NCBI RefSeq assembly: GCF_035969385.1
Contig: NZ_JAYKKJ010000009.1
Location: 62,001-126,000, forward strand
Length of the DNA stretch: 64,000 nt
Reading direction: 5' to 3'
Origin: SELP01 sp035969385
Lineage (GTDB): Bacteria > Pseudomonadota > Alphaproteobacteria > Rhodobacterales > Rhodobacteraceae
The position numbers were made by a program, and so were the translations under genes. Of the stretch, positions 1-6,957 are shown piece after piece; position 1 is the first letter of the stretch, and every line of letters starts with the position of its first letter. Under the pieces are notes generated by a model. It saw only the letters and a list, made by a program, of their open reading frames with translations, was not told the origin of the DNA and made no database searches.

Positions 1-131
1 CTCAATTGGGGCAGTGCCCCGGACAACTGGTCTTTGTGCCAGCTTGGTTTGACATTGTGTCAGGATCGTGCCCAGTCGATGACCGAAAGAAGGAGTTTGG
101 TCCAATTGGAAACGATCAGAGTTGTTCGTGA

Positions 132-317
132 TCAATAGGTCGCAACGGACTGTGCGCTCAGCCGGGCGCCAACCCCTGTCGATTGATCCAGGGCGCCGTT
201 GCCGATGGTGGTCACCACAGCAATTCCAAGGCCGACGACAGCAGCCGTCAGTACGACCCAGTCAACCGTGACGGCACCTTCGTCGTCATTCTGGAATTCG
301 ATAAGCTTGCGAAACAT
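132..317 (-). CDS. Flp family type IVb pilin (first copy)
   Basis: A 61-residue Flp/Fap-type pilin precursor, the subunit of a tight-adherence (Tad) pilus. A charged leader ends in a Gly, and prepilin peptidase would cut between Gly14 and Ala15; the mature part starts AVTVD with an acidic residue at +5, as in Flp pilins. A hydrophobic helix of about 20 residues follows. The open frame extends further upstream, but I chose the ATG at 315-317 because it aligns with the starts of the two neighbouring pilins and has an AGGAGA ribosome site just upstream. Its C-terminal part differs from the two copies at 498-894. No tad secretion genes lie in the window, so assembly genes must be elsewhere. Confidence 0.85.
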   Translation of the reverse strand: MFRKLIEFQNDDEGAVTVDWVVLTAAVVGLGIAVVTTIGNGALDQSTGVGARLSAQSVATY

Positions 318-451
318 TACACTTCTCCTGTACGCGGGAAAACCGCTTCCCATTCCTGTTGGAACTGTGCCCGGGGATTGTGGTGGAATCGTGATCGGTT
401 GAAGGAAAACCGGGGGCGGATTCACCAGCAAAAACAAGGTCGAACACATGG

Positions 452-479
452 AAAGGGCCGCGGTAGACCGCGGCCCTTT
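452..479. terminator. Perfect hairpin between pilin genes
   Basis: A perfect 12-bp GC-rich inverted repeat (AAAGGGCCGCGG, loop TAGA) lies downstream of the minus-strand pilin at 498. It has A and T runs on both sides and could stop transcription from either direction. It separates the tandem pilin pair from the divergent first copy. Confidence 0.6.
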
Positions 480-497
480 TGTCCAATCGCGATGCGA

Positions 498-683
498 TTA
501 GTAGGTAACGAGCGACTGAGCCGACAGCTGCGAGCTGATGCGGTCGCCAAGGGCGGTGGTGCCCTGGCCGACGGAGGTCAGCACGGCAATGCCGAGGCCC
601 ACGATGGCGGCGGTCAGCACGACCCAGTCAACGGTCACGGCGCCGTCTTCGTCACGACGGAAGTTTTTGATGAAGTTCAGCAT
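498..683 (-). CDS. Flp family type IVb pilin (second copy)
   Basis: A 61-residue Flp pilin precursor with leader MLNFIKNFRRDEDG and mature start AVTVDWVVL, that is Gly before the cut site and Asp at +5. A single hydrophobic helix follows and the protein ends in a Gln/Ser-rich tail and Tyr, as small Flp pilins often do. A GGAGAA ribosome site precedes the ATG. The protein is identical to the one encoded at 709-894, and the two genes are 25 bp apart in tandem. It is probably a structural subunit of a Tad pilus used for surface attachment. Confidence 0.88.
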   Translation of the reverse strand: MLNFIKNFRRDEDGAVTVDWVVLTAAIVGLGIAVLTSVGQGTTALGDRISSQLSAQSLVTY

Positions 684-708
684 TGGTATTCTCCTTGGAT
701 GTCAGGAA

Positions 709-894
709 TTAGTAGGTAACGAGCGACTGAGCCGACAGCTGCGAGCTGATGCGGTCGCCAAGGGCGGTGGTGCCCTGGCCAACGGAGGTCAGCACGGCAA
801 TGCCGAGGCCCACGATGGCGGCGGTCAGCACGACCCAGTCAACGGTCACGGCACCGTCTTCGTCGCGACGGAAGTTCTTGATGAAGTTCAGCAT
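709..894 (-). CDS. Flp family type IVb pilin (third copy)
   Basis: A 61-residue Flp pilin precursor identical in protein sequence to the copy at 498-683; I count four nucleotide differences in 186, all silent. It is the promoter-proximal member of the tandem pair, with a GGAGGGACATGAA ribosome site. Leader, Gly/Ala prepilin cut site and hydrophobic helix are as in the other copies. Duplication may raise pilin dosage; recent duplication or gene conversion would both explain the silent-only divergence. Confidence 0.88.
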   Translation of the reverse strand: MLNFIKNFRRDEDGAVTVDWVVLTAAIVGLGIAVLTSVGQGTTALGDRISSQLSAQSLVTY

Positions 895-1247
895 TTCATG
901 TCCCTCCTCAGGGTCTTTGCTCGGTTTCGGTCCTCTGCCGGTAGGTGCCGCGCCGCCTCATGTTGGCTCGGTGTCCGACTTGGATGAGGAGATATAGCCA
1001 GTGGATTGGGGCAGGAATTGGACTGCATTCGTGCAATTTTGCATCAAGTCTATTTTCGACGGAAAAATCTACTAAGTAATTGAAAAGCAATCAGAAAAAA
1101 ATACAAAGGATTGCGGAATATCCTTCTTGTCAGGTGATTTGCCGTGCAAGATCGCGCGTTTTCGGGCCGATTTTCACCCCGGACTGGCGTGGATTCTCAA
1201 TTGATGCGATACTGGACCCAACAACAACGAGGCAGGGCAGAACCGCA
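895..1247. promoter_or_regulatory. Divergent intergenic region, pilins / transglycosylase
   Basis: A 353-bp stretch without a convincing gene. The part at about 1015-1130 is clearly AT-richer than the surrounding DNA, including runs of A and T, and should hold the promoters of the leftward pilin pair and possibly of the rightward transglycosylase. I could not assign a -35/-10 or sigma-54 site with confidence. An open frame runs through it in phase with the transglycosylase, but it lacks a ribosome site and the true start has a signal peptide. Confidence 0.4.
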
Positions 1248-2087
1248 ATGAAGCGGCGCTTCGCGACGGCAATCACTTTGGCCGCCGGTTTGGCGTGCCA
1301 GACGGCCTTGGCCGAAGGCGACCGGCTGCAACCGGACTTTACCTTCAAGCGTGTGACCGTCCCGCAGCCCGGGCAACAGCAGCTGATCAATGTTCAGGTC
1401 ACGCCGCGCCCTGACGTTCCGGCCGCCGCTGTCAGCGCGCCCGCACCGGGAACCGATGCCGTGGCGGGTGCCGTGCCGGGCCTGTCGGGGTCGGACTGGT
1501 TCTGGGCGGCGATCTCTCCGGCGCTTGAAGACAGCGCACCGGGGCGGCTGACCCTGGCAACCATCACCCTGTCCAACCCGCCCGAGGGCAAAGGCGTCAC
1601 CCCGCCGCGCCTGCAATCCCTGCACGAGATCGCAAAGGCCCATGGAACCGACATCCTGCGCACAACGGTCGGCACCCGCGTGTCGCCTGCGTTGGTCCTC
1701 TCCGTCATCGCGGTGGAAAGCGCAGGCGATTCCGATGCACGCAGCCGGGCCGGGGCGCAGGGGCTGATGCAGCTTATGCCGGACACGGCCACCCGCTTTG
1801 GCGTGACCGATCCCTATGATCCGGCCCAGAATATCGCGGGCGGGGTGGCCTATCTTGATTGGCTGATGGGCGAATTCGACGACGACCCCATTCTTGTCCT
1901 TGCCGCCTATAACGCGGGCGAGGGCAATATCCGCGATCATTCGGGCGTCCCGCCCTTTCCTGAAACCCGCAATTATGTGCCCAAGGTCCTGTCGGCCTGG
2001 GGCGTGGCCCGTGGCCTGTGCATGACCCCGCCTGAATTGGTGTCAGACGGCTGCGTCTTTACCCTACCTGCTGCTTCCGGAGGCTGA
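1248..2087 (+). CDS. Lytic transglycosylase, SLT domain
   Basis: A 279-residue exported peptidoglycan lytic transglycosylase. Residues 1-23 form a signal peptide (MKRRFATAITLAAGLACQ, then ALA before the cut). A Pro/Ala-rich linker precedes the C-terminal SLT/Slt70-type catalytic domain at about residues 135-255. The catalytic Glu is Glu157 in the sequence AVESAGD, followed by the family signatures GAQGLMQLMP and AAYNAGEGN. It cleaves the glycan strand of murein in the periplasm with formation of 1,6-anhydro ends. The ATG at 1248 was chosen because it begins the signal peptide and has GGCAGGG upstream. The next gene starts 2 bp after the stop, so the two may be co-transcribed. Confidence 0.88.
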   Translation: MKRRFATAITLAAGLACQTALAEGDRLQPDFTFKRVTVPQPGQQQLINVQVTPRPDVPAAAVSAPAPGTDAVAGAVPGLSGSDWFWAAISPALEDSAPGRLTLATITLSNPPEGKGVTPPRLQSLHEIAKAHGTDILRTTVGTRVSPALVLSVIAVESAGDSDARSRAGAQGLMQLMPDTATRFGVTDPYDPAQNIAGGVAYLDWLMGEFDDDPILVLAAYNAGEGNIRDHSGVPPFPETRNYVPKVLSAWGVARGLCMTPPELVSDGCVFTLPAASGG

Positions 2088-2089
2088 CC

Positions 2090-3523
2090 TTGGCTGACCG
2101 ACGTCCCCTTGTCCTTGATGTGGACGGAACATTCCTGCGCACGGATATGTTGTTCGAATCCTTTTGGGCGGGCCTTGGCACCGCGCCGATTGCGACGATC
2201 AAGGCGGCTTTTGCCAACCTGCGTCGCCCCGCCGCGCTCAAGGCGGCGCTGTTCGACATCGCCCCGATCCGCGCGGATCTGTTGCCCGTCAACCCGGCCC
2301 TGGCCGAGATCGCGAAGGGCGCACAGGAAGAAGGGCGCGAGGTGATCCTGGCCTCTGCATCCGACGGGCGGTTGGTGGACAGGCTGGCCCGGGCGCACGG
2401 TTTTGACGGGGCGCTGGGCTCGACCCCTGAAATCAACCTCAAAGGCGCCAACAAGGCCGAGGCGCTGGTGGCGGAATACGGGGACAAGGGGTTCATCTAC
2501 GCGGGCGATCACACATCCGACATGGAAATCTGGACCCATTCCAGCCATGCGGTCGTGGTGGGCCGGGCAGGGGGGGCGGCCCGCAAACTGGCCCAAACCG
2601 GCCATGGCGTGACCGAGATCCCGGGCGGCTGGCGGATCACGGACCTGTTCAAGGCGATCCGGCCGCACCAATGGGTCAAGAATGTGCTGCTGATCCTGCC
2701 AATGATCGCCGCCCATAATTTCGACCTGTCGACCTTCCTTATGGTCTGCATCGGGATCGCCGCCTTTTCGGCGGCGGCGTCCTGCATCTATCTGGTGAAC
2801 GATCTTCTGGACCTCGAGGCAGACCGGCTGCACCCGAAGAAATGCAAGCGGCCCTTTGCCAGCGGCGCGGTGCCAATCCGGGTTGGGATGGTGGCGACAC
2901 TTGTGCTGGCGCTGATCGCGCTGGGGCTGGGGTGGTATCTGGGCACCGGGTTCCTGATTGTCGTCATTATATATATGACCCTCTCGCTGGCCTATTCGCT
3001 GCGGCTGAAACGGATGCGCTGGGTCGATATTTTCACACTGGCGACACTCTATACATTGCGGGTCGTGGCGGGCGCTGCGGCGAGCGGGGTCGATGCCTCG
3101 GTCTTCATGCTGATCTTCATCTTCCCGATCTTCGTCACGCTGGGCTGCGTCAAGCGGCTGACCGAACTGACGCTGGCCACGAATGACGACCGGTTGCCGG
3201 GGCGCGGATACGGACGGCCCGACCGCGAAGACCTGCTGAATGTCTCGGGCCTCGGGATGGCGGGGGCGCTGGTCATTTTCTTCCTTTACAGCCTCTCGGC
3301 GCAGGCACAGGCGCTTTATCCCACGCAATGGCTGCTGTGGGTGGCCCTGATCCCCATCGCCTGGTGGCTGCTGCGGATGATCCGGCTGGGCTGGTATGGC
3401 AAACAGGACTACGACCCCATCGTCTTTGCGCTGAAGGACAAGCGCGGCGTGGGGCTCTTGCTGATGACGCTGGCGCTGATGTTCTACGCGGCAGGGCTAT
3501 GGCAGGAATGGTTCGGGTTCTAG
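2090..3523 (+). CDS. HAD phosphatase-UbiA prenyltransferase fusion (DPPR synthase-like)
   Basis: A 477-residue two-domain protein. Residues 1 to about 195 are a HAD-type phosphatase with motif I DVDGT (Asp10, Asp12), a Ser/Thr motif II in LASASDG, a motif III Lys in the NLKGANKAE segment and the acidic motif IV GDHTSDME. Residues from about 200 to the end are a multi-spanning UbiA-family prenyltransferase with the Mg-diphosphate motif NDLLDLEAD (Asn237 onward). The UbiA part resembles decaprenyl-phosphate phosphoribosyltransferase, which joins PRPP to a polyprenyl phosphate; the HAD domain could then remove the 5-phosphate. It probably starts at TTG, 2 bp after the preceding stop. DprE1- and DprE2-like genes lie just downstream on the other strand. 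The substrate assignment is inferred. Confidence 0.82.
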   Translation: MADRRPLVLDVDGTFLRTDMLFESFWAGLGTAPIATIKAAFANLRRPAALKAALFDIAPIRADLLPVNPALAEIAKGAQEEGREVILASASDGRLVDRLARAHGFDGALGSTPEINLKGANKAEALVAEYGDKGFIYAGDHTSDMEIWTHSSHAVVVGRAGGAARKLAQTGHGVTEIPGGWRITDLFKAIRPHQWVKNVLLILPMIAAHNFDLSTFLMVCIGIAAFSAAASCIYLVNDLLDLEADRLHPKKCKRPFASGAVPIRVGMVATLVLALIALGLGWYLGTGFLIVVIIYMTLSLAYSLRLKRMRWVDIFTLATLYTLRVVAGAAASGVDASVFMLIFIFPIFVTLGCVKRLTELTLATNDDRLPGRGYGRPDREDLLNVSGLGMAGALVIFFLYSLSAQAQALYPTQWLLWVALIPIAWWLLRMIRLGWYGKQDYDPIVFALKDKRGVGLLLMTLALMFYAAGLWQEWFGF

Positions 3524-3582
3524 AGGTCCATAATCGACCGGAATCTTCGTAGTTGTGGGAAGAGTTTAGTCATTTGGACGGG

Positions 3583-3990
3583 ATGCATGACAGGCGGACG
3601 TTTCTTTCCGGTGGCCTTTCTTTGCTGGTCGGGTTCATTTCGACTCCCGGGTTGTCCGAGGAATTGAAAGGAGACGGGATGAAGGAATTTGACCGCAGCG
3701 CCCCCCTGCCAGCCGAGATGCAGGGCCGTTGGGTAGAGGCCGAAGATGGGCAGTCGGAACTGGTTATCGAAGGCGGGGAAATCACCTGTTTCGGAGCGCG
3801 GGTCGATTATGACTACAAGATCATGGGGATCGAAGATGGCGCAATTGTCGTCAGCCTGAAGGTCAACGATCTAGACCGCGAGGACAAGTTCCAGCAAGCC
3901 AACATTACCGAACTGGTGATTACGCCCGAAGGCGAGTTTCACGTATATAATGTAAGCTTTTCAAGCCAGTTTGTCCGTGCGATCAACTAG
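3583..3990 (+). CDS. Hypothetical protein with Tat-like leader
   Basis: A small protein of 135 residues that I do not recognise. It opens MHDRRTFLSGGLSLLVGF, a twin-arginine-like leader followed by a hydrophobic stretch, so it is probably exported. The rest is acidic and looks like a small beta-rich domain with a centre reading CFGARVDYDYK. An in-frame TTG at 3553 would give 145 residues, but the ATG places the leader at the N-terminus. It is close behind the HAD-UbiA gene on the same strand, and no other gene links it to that pathway. Base composition is lower in GC than in the neighbouring genes. Confidence 0.6.
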   Translation: MHDRRTFLSGGLSLLVGFISTPGLSEELKGDGMKEFDRSAPLPAEMQGRWVEAEDGQSELVIEGGEITCFGARVDYDYKIMGIEDGAIVVSLKVNDLDREDKFQQANITELVITPEGEFHVYNVSFSSQFVRAIN

Positions 3991-4057
3991 GGCAAGGTTG
4001 GTCGAACCGATTGCGCTTGGCCTCACCTGCTTTCAGATGTGACGCGGGCGAACTGCC

Positions 4058-4100
4058 CTAGAACGACATCTTCTGAAGATCGGTTCAGGCCCCACCGGAT
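4058..4100 (-). repeat. Degenerate copy of the SDR gene 3' end
   Basis: About 43 bp closely resembling the last 45 bp of the SDR gene at 4925-4969, including the CTAG at the stop and the stretch coding IFKKMSF in the real gene. Two small deletions break the frame here. The two copies are in the same orientation and bracket the unrelated gene at 4126-4818. They look like the scar of an insertion or a duplication at the SDR 3' end. Confidence 0.65.
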
Positions 4101-4125
4101 GTCGCTGTCTAGGTTTCGGCTCCCA

Positions 4126-4818
4126 CTACCTTGCGAAGAAATCCGGATCGCCAAACGTCTCCGAAACTACCCGTGTCTGCGGCTGCCCCCGCTTCGGCAG
4201 CAATACGGTGCGACCGAAATAGAAATCTTCATCCATCAGCCGTATCCCAAACTCACGGCAATATCGGTCCAATAATTCGGCTGTAAGGCGCTTCTTGATC
4301 AGGCGTTCCTTGTAGGCGTCCTGATCTTCGAACGGAAATGGCTCTCCGAACTGATGAAACTCCCAACGGGATTCCTTGTGGGCCGCAATGTAGCGACGCC
4401 GCCCGTTCTCACCGGGTCCAGTGTAGCTGAACTGCGACGAACCGGGACTGCGGGTCATGATATGCATTATCTCAAGGCGTTCGAGGTTGAACTTCCTTCC
4501 AACGTGTCTCTGGATCGCGTCACCATCAATGCCATACCCGCCATTCCCCCAGAGACAGATCCAATCTGACTGAGTTGCGCTGATTACGATGCGGGTCATG
4601 TCTGGGTACACGATGGGTAAGCAGAGTTGCAGCTTCTGGTCGTAGGTCAAATCTCCTTGCTCGACCGGTCTCGAGACGAAGGGAACGCCAAAGTTCGCGG
4701 CAATCTGTTGCTGCCAAGGGACAACGTAATTCAAAAGGAAATCGAAATCGCATCGCAAGAAGTGCAAGACCTGCGAAACTGGAAGAAACCGTTCAAAAAA
4801 TTCGGACGCATGCGTCAA
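4126..4818 (-). CDS. Hypothetical protein, probable accessory gene
   Basis: A 230-residue protein with no family that I recognise and no signal peptide or membrane segment. It is rich in aromatic and charged residues, with a Phe-rich start (SEFFERFLPVSQVLHFLRCD) and a central WEFHQFGEPFPFEDQD segment. It starts at TTG with GAGGA seven bases upstream. GC content and codon use are visibly lower than in the flanking biosynthetic genes, and it is bounded by a partial duplication of the SDR 3' end, so it is probably acquired. It separates the HAD-UbiA gene from the SDR and DprE1-like genes. I do not assign a function. Confidence 0.6.
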   Translation of the reverse strand: MTHASEFFERFLPVSQVLHFLRCDFDFLLNYVVPWQQQIAANFGVPFVSRPVEQGDLTYDQKLQLCLPIVYPDMTRIVISATQSDWICLWGNGGYGIDGDAIQRHVGRKFNLERLEIMHIMTRSPGSSQFSYTGPGENGRRRYIAAHKESRWEFHQFGEPFPFEDQDAYKERLIKKRLTAELLDRYCREFGIRLMDEDFYFGRTVLLPKRGQPQTRVVSETFGDPDFFAR

Positions 4819-4924
4819 TTGATTGTCCTCAACCAGATGATCCCATTGGGATCGTTCGACCTTAGCCGTTGAGCATGGGGAATAGCACGACTGGCGGGTG
4901 ATCTGTCCAAACTCAATTCATAGT

Positions 4925-5662
4925 CTAGAACGACATCTTCTTGAAAATCGGTTCCGGGATCATCCGGATCACCAGCATGATCAGCGCCCAGATTTTCGCG
5001 GTGTAGATCACGTTGCGCCGCCGTTTCAGGCCCCGCCGGATATCGGCAGACACGGCCTCTGGCGTGGTCATGAAGGGTTGCTTGCCCAGGTCCCATGTCA
5101 TCGGCGTATCCACCGGCCCCGGTTTCACCGTCATCACATGCACGCCCGCGCGGCCCAGCTTGTTGCGCAGCCCGGACAGGTAGGTGGCAAAGCCCCCCTT
5201 GGCCGCGCCGTAGACATAGTTGCCCAGCCGCCCCCGGTCCCCCGCAACGGATGTGATCCCGACGATGGACCCGCCGCCGCGTTGTTCCATGTAGGGGGCG
5301 ATCGTGGTCAGGAACCGGGCCGGGCCGGTGAAACTGTCGGCGATGGTGCCGTCGATCAGGGCCGGGTTGGCGTCGATCTGGTCCTGCGGCGGCATGGTGC
5401 CGGTGAACACCGCGACATTGATCATGCCGGACAGGCCGGATGCCTTTTCGACAATCGGGGCAAAGCTGTCCGGGTCACGCATGTCGATGGGCATCAGATC
5501 AACGAAACCGGCCCCACGGGCACGGCAATCGGTGGCGATCTCCTCCATCACCTCCTGTTTGCGGCCGCACAGGATCAGGCCGTGACCCTCTTCGGCCATG
5601 TCGCGGATAAAGGCGCGGGCCATGCCGGAGGTGGCCCCAAGAATAATCCATGTGTCGGTCAT
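4925..5662 (-). CDS. SDR oxidoreductase, DprE2-like
   Basis: A 245-residue short-chain dehydrogenase/reductase. The nucleotide-binding motif is GATSGMA (from Gly9), and the catalytic Ser138, Tyr151 and Lys155 (YGAAK) are present. A hydrophobic C-terminal tail (residues about 218-240) may hold it at the membrane. It overlaps the DprE1-like oxidase stop by 4 bp (ATGA), indicating translational coupling. In mycobacteria DprE2 reduces decaprenylphosphoryl-2-keto-erythro-pentofuranose to the arabinose form, and an SDR directly coupled to a DprE1-like enzyme suggests the same step here. The general SDR call is firm, the DprE2 role is inferred from context. Confidence 0.82.
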   Translation of the reverse strand: MTDTWIILGATSGMARAFIRDMAEEGHGLILCGRKQEVMEEIATDCRARGAGFVDLMPIDMRDPDSFAPIVEKASGLSGMINVAVFTGTMPPQDQIDANPALIDGTIADSFTGPARFLTTIAPYMEQRGGGSIVGITSVAGDRGRLGNYVYGAAKGGFATYLSGLRNKLGRAGVHVMTVKPGPVDTPMTWDLGKQPFMTTPEAVSADIRRGLKRRRNVIYTAKIWALIMLVIRMIPEPIFKKMSF

Positions 5663-6957
5663 GCGGGGCTCCTTAGGGTCAGTCGGCGGGTCATGTCGGT
5701 TTCAAGCAGGTGGTCGGGGTCGGCGGCATTGACCGCATCGCGCCATTTTGGCCAGTCGGGATACATCGCCTTGATCCGCTCGCCGCTGGCCAACGCGTCC
5801 TTGGCCAGATACAGCCGCCCGCCCGCGTCCACCGTCATCTGTTCGAGTTTTACAATCAGGTCGGGGGCTTCGGGTCGGGCCGGGAAGTCGACGGCCAGCG
5901 TATAGCCCTCCATCGGGAAGGACAGGTATCCAGCGCGCCCCGCGCCCATCCGCTTCAACACGGCAAGGGGCGAGGCGAGGCCGGACCCGGCGATCAGGGT
6001 CAGCATGTCACGCAGGCGGTCCTTTTTATCCAGCGGGACCACGCATTGGAACTGGTGAAACCCGCGCTTGCCATACAGGCGGTTCCAGTCGTGGATCTTG
6101 TCCAGCGGAAAGAAGAAATCCGGCATCGACCGCACCACGGTGCGGCCATGGTCCGGCACGCGGCGATAGTATAGCGCGTTGAAGGCCCTTACGATCGGGG
6201 CGGACAGCGCAAAGTGTGGCGCGTCCAGCGGCACCGCCTTTGGCGCGCCCCGGCGCGGGATCAACCCGCGGGCCGGTTCCGCCTCTTCGACGATGCCGCG
6301 GCCAAGCGCCTGTTCCGTCGCGGTCGCGTCGATCCAGCCGACGCAATAGCTGGCGGCAGAGGCATCAAGCATGGCGATATGTTCGTCCCAGCCTTCGGCC
6401 CGCCGTTCCGTGACGGTCATCACCGGCCCGGCGCAGCGCTTCATCTGGATTGTGGCCGACAGGATGATACCGGTCTGACCCAGCCCGCCCAGCGTCGCCT
6501 GCCACAGGGCGCGGTTTCGCGGGGTGATGGTCCGCCGCTGATCCCCCTGAAGCAGGCGGATGCGGGTCACATGCTGGCCGAAACTGCCCGCGTTGTGGTG
6601 GTTCTTGCCGTGCACATCCATGCCGATGGCCCCACCCACCGTGGCGAACCCCGTGCCGGGCAGAACCGGCGGTAGCCAGCCGCGCGGCGAAAAGACCCGG
6701 ACGATATCGCCCAGTTGCATGCCCGCCTCGACCTCCAGAAGGCCGGTGTCTTCGTCGAAGGACAGGATGCGGTCCAGCCGGGTCATGTCGATGGCCCGAC
6801 CGCCGTCGTTCAGCGCGGCATCGCCATAGGATCGGCGTTTGCCAATCGCGGGGGCGATGGCACTGTCCAGATCGGCCCGGCGCTCGGGGCGGGCCAGATC
6901 ACCCGTCGCCCGCAGGGCACGGCCCCACCCGGCATAGCTGTCTGTCTTCCAGCGCAT
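5659..6957 (-). CDS. FAD-binding oxidoreductase, DprE1-like
   Basis: A 432-residue VAO-type flavoprotein with an N-terminal FAD-binding domain and a C-terminal ALO-type domain. The FAD-domain segments KRRSYGDAALNDGG, VLPGTGFATVGGAIGMDVHG and KNHHNAGSFG match decaprenylphosphoryl-ribose 2-oxidase DprE1 almost residue for residue as I remember that protein. The C-terminal part GGRLYLAKD keeps the Lys equivalent to K418 of the M. tuberculosis enzyme. The residue corresponding to the benzothiazinone-reactive Cys387 is Ala355 here. DprE1 oxidises the 2-hydroxyl of polyprenylphosphoryl ribose. The ATG at 6957 overlaps the upstream stop (TGATG), and the gene is followed by the coupled SDR. Confidence 0.85.
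   Translation of the reverse strand: MRWKTDSYAGWGRALRATGDLARPERRADLDSAIAPAIGKRRSYGDAALNDGGRAIDMTRLDRILSFDEDTGLLEVEAGMQLGDIVRVFSPRGWLPPVLPGTGFATVGGAIGMDVHGKNHHNAGSFGQHVTRIRLLQGDQRRTITPRNRALWQATLGGLGQTGIILSATIQMKRCAGPVMTVTERRAEGWDEHIAMLDASAASYCVGWIDATATEQALGRGIVEEAEPARGLIPRRGAPKAVPLDAPHFALSAPIVRAFNALYYRRVPDHGRTVVRSMPDFFFPLDKIHDWNRLYGKRGFHQFQCVVPLDKKDRLRDMLTLIAGSGLASPLAVLKRMGAGRAGYLSFPMEGYTLAVDFPARPEAPDLIVKLEQMTVDAGGRLYLAKDALASGERIKAMYPDWPKWRDAVNAADPDHLLETDMTRRLTLRSPA

Noticed and set aside
498..894. Tandem repeats considered as a CRISPR or minisatellite
   Set aside because: The repeat unit is a whole pilin gene with its own ribosome site, only two copies, and no spacers.
1973..3328. A 451-codon minus-strand open frame opposite the HAD-UbiA gene
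   Set aside because: Gln/Arg/His-rich antisense translation; the plus-strand gene has intact HAD and UbiA motifs.
4058..4124. A possible second SDR pseudogene
   Set aside because: Only about 43 bp match the SDR 3' end; nothing of the rest of the gene is present, so it is listed as a repeat fragment rather than a pseudogene.
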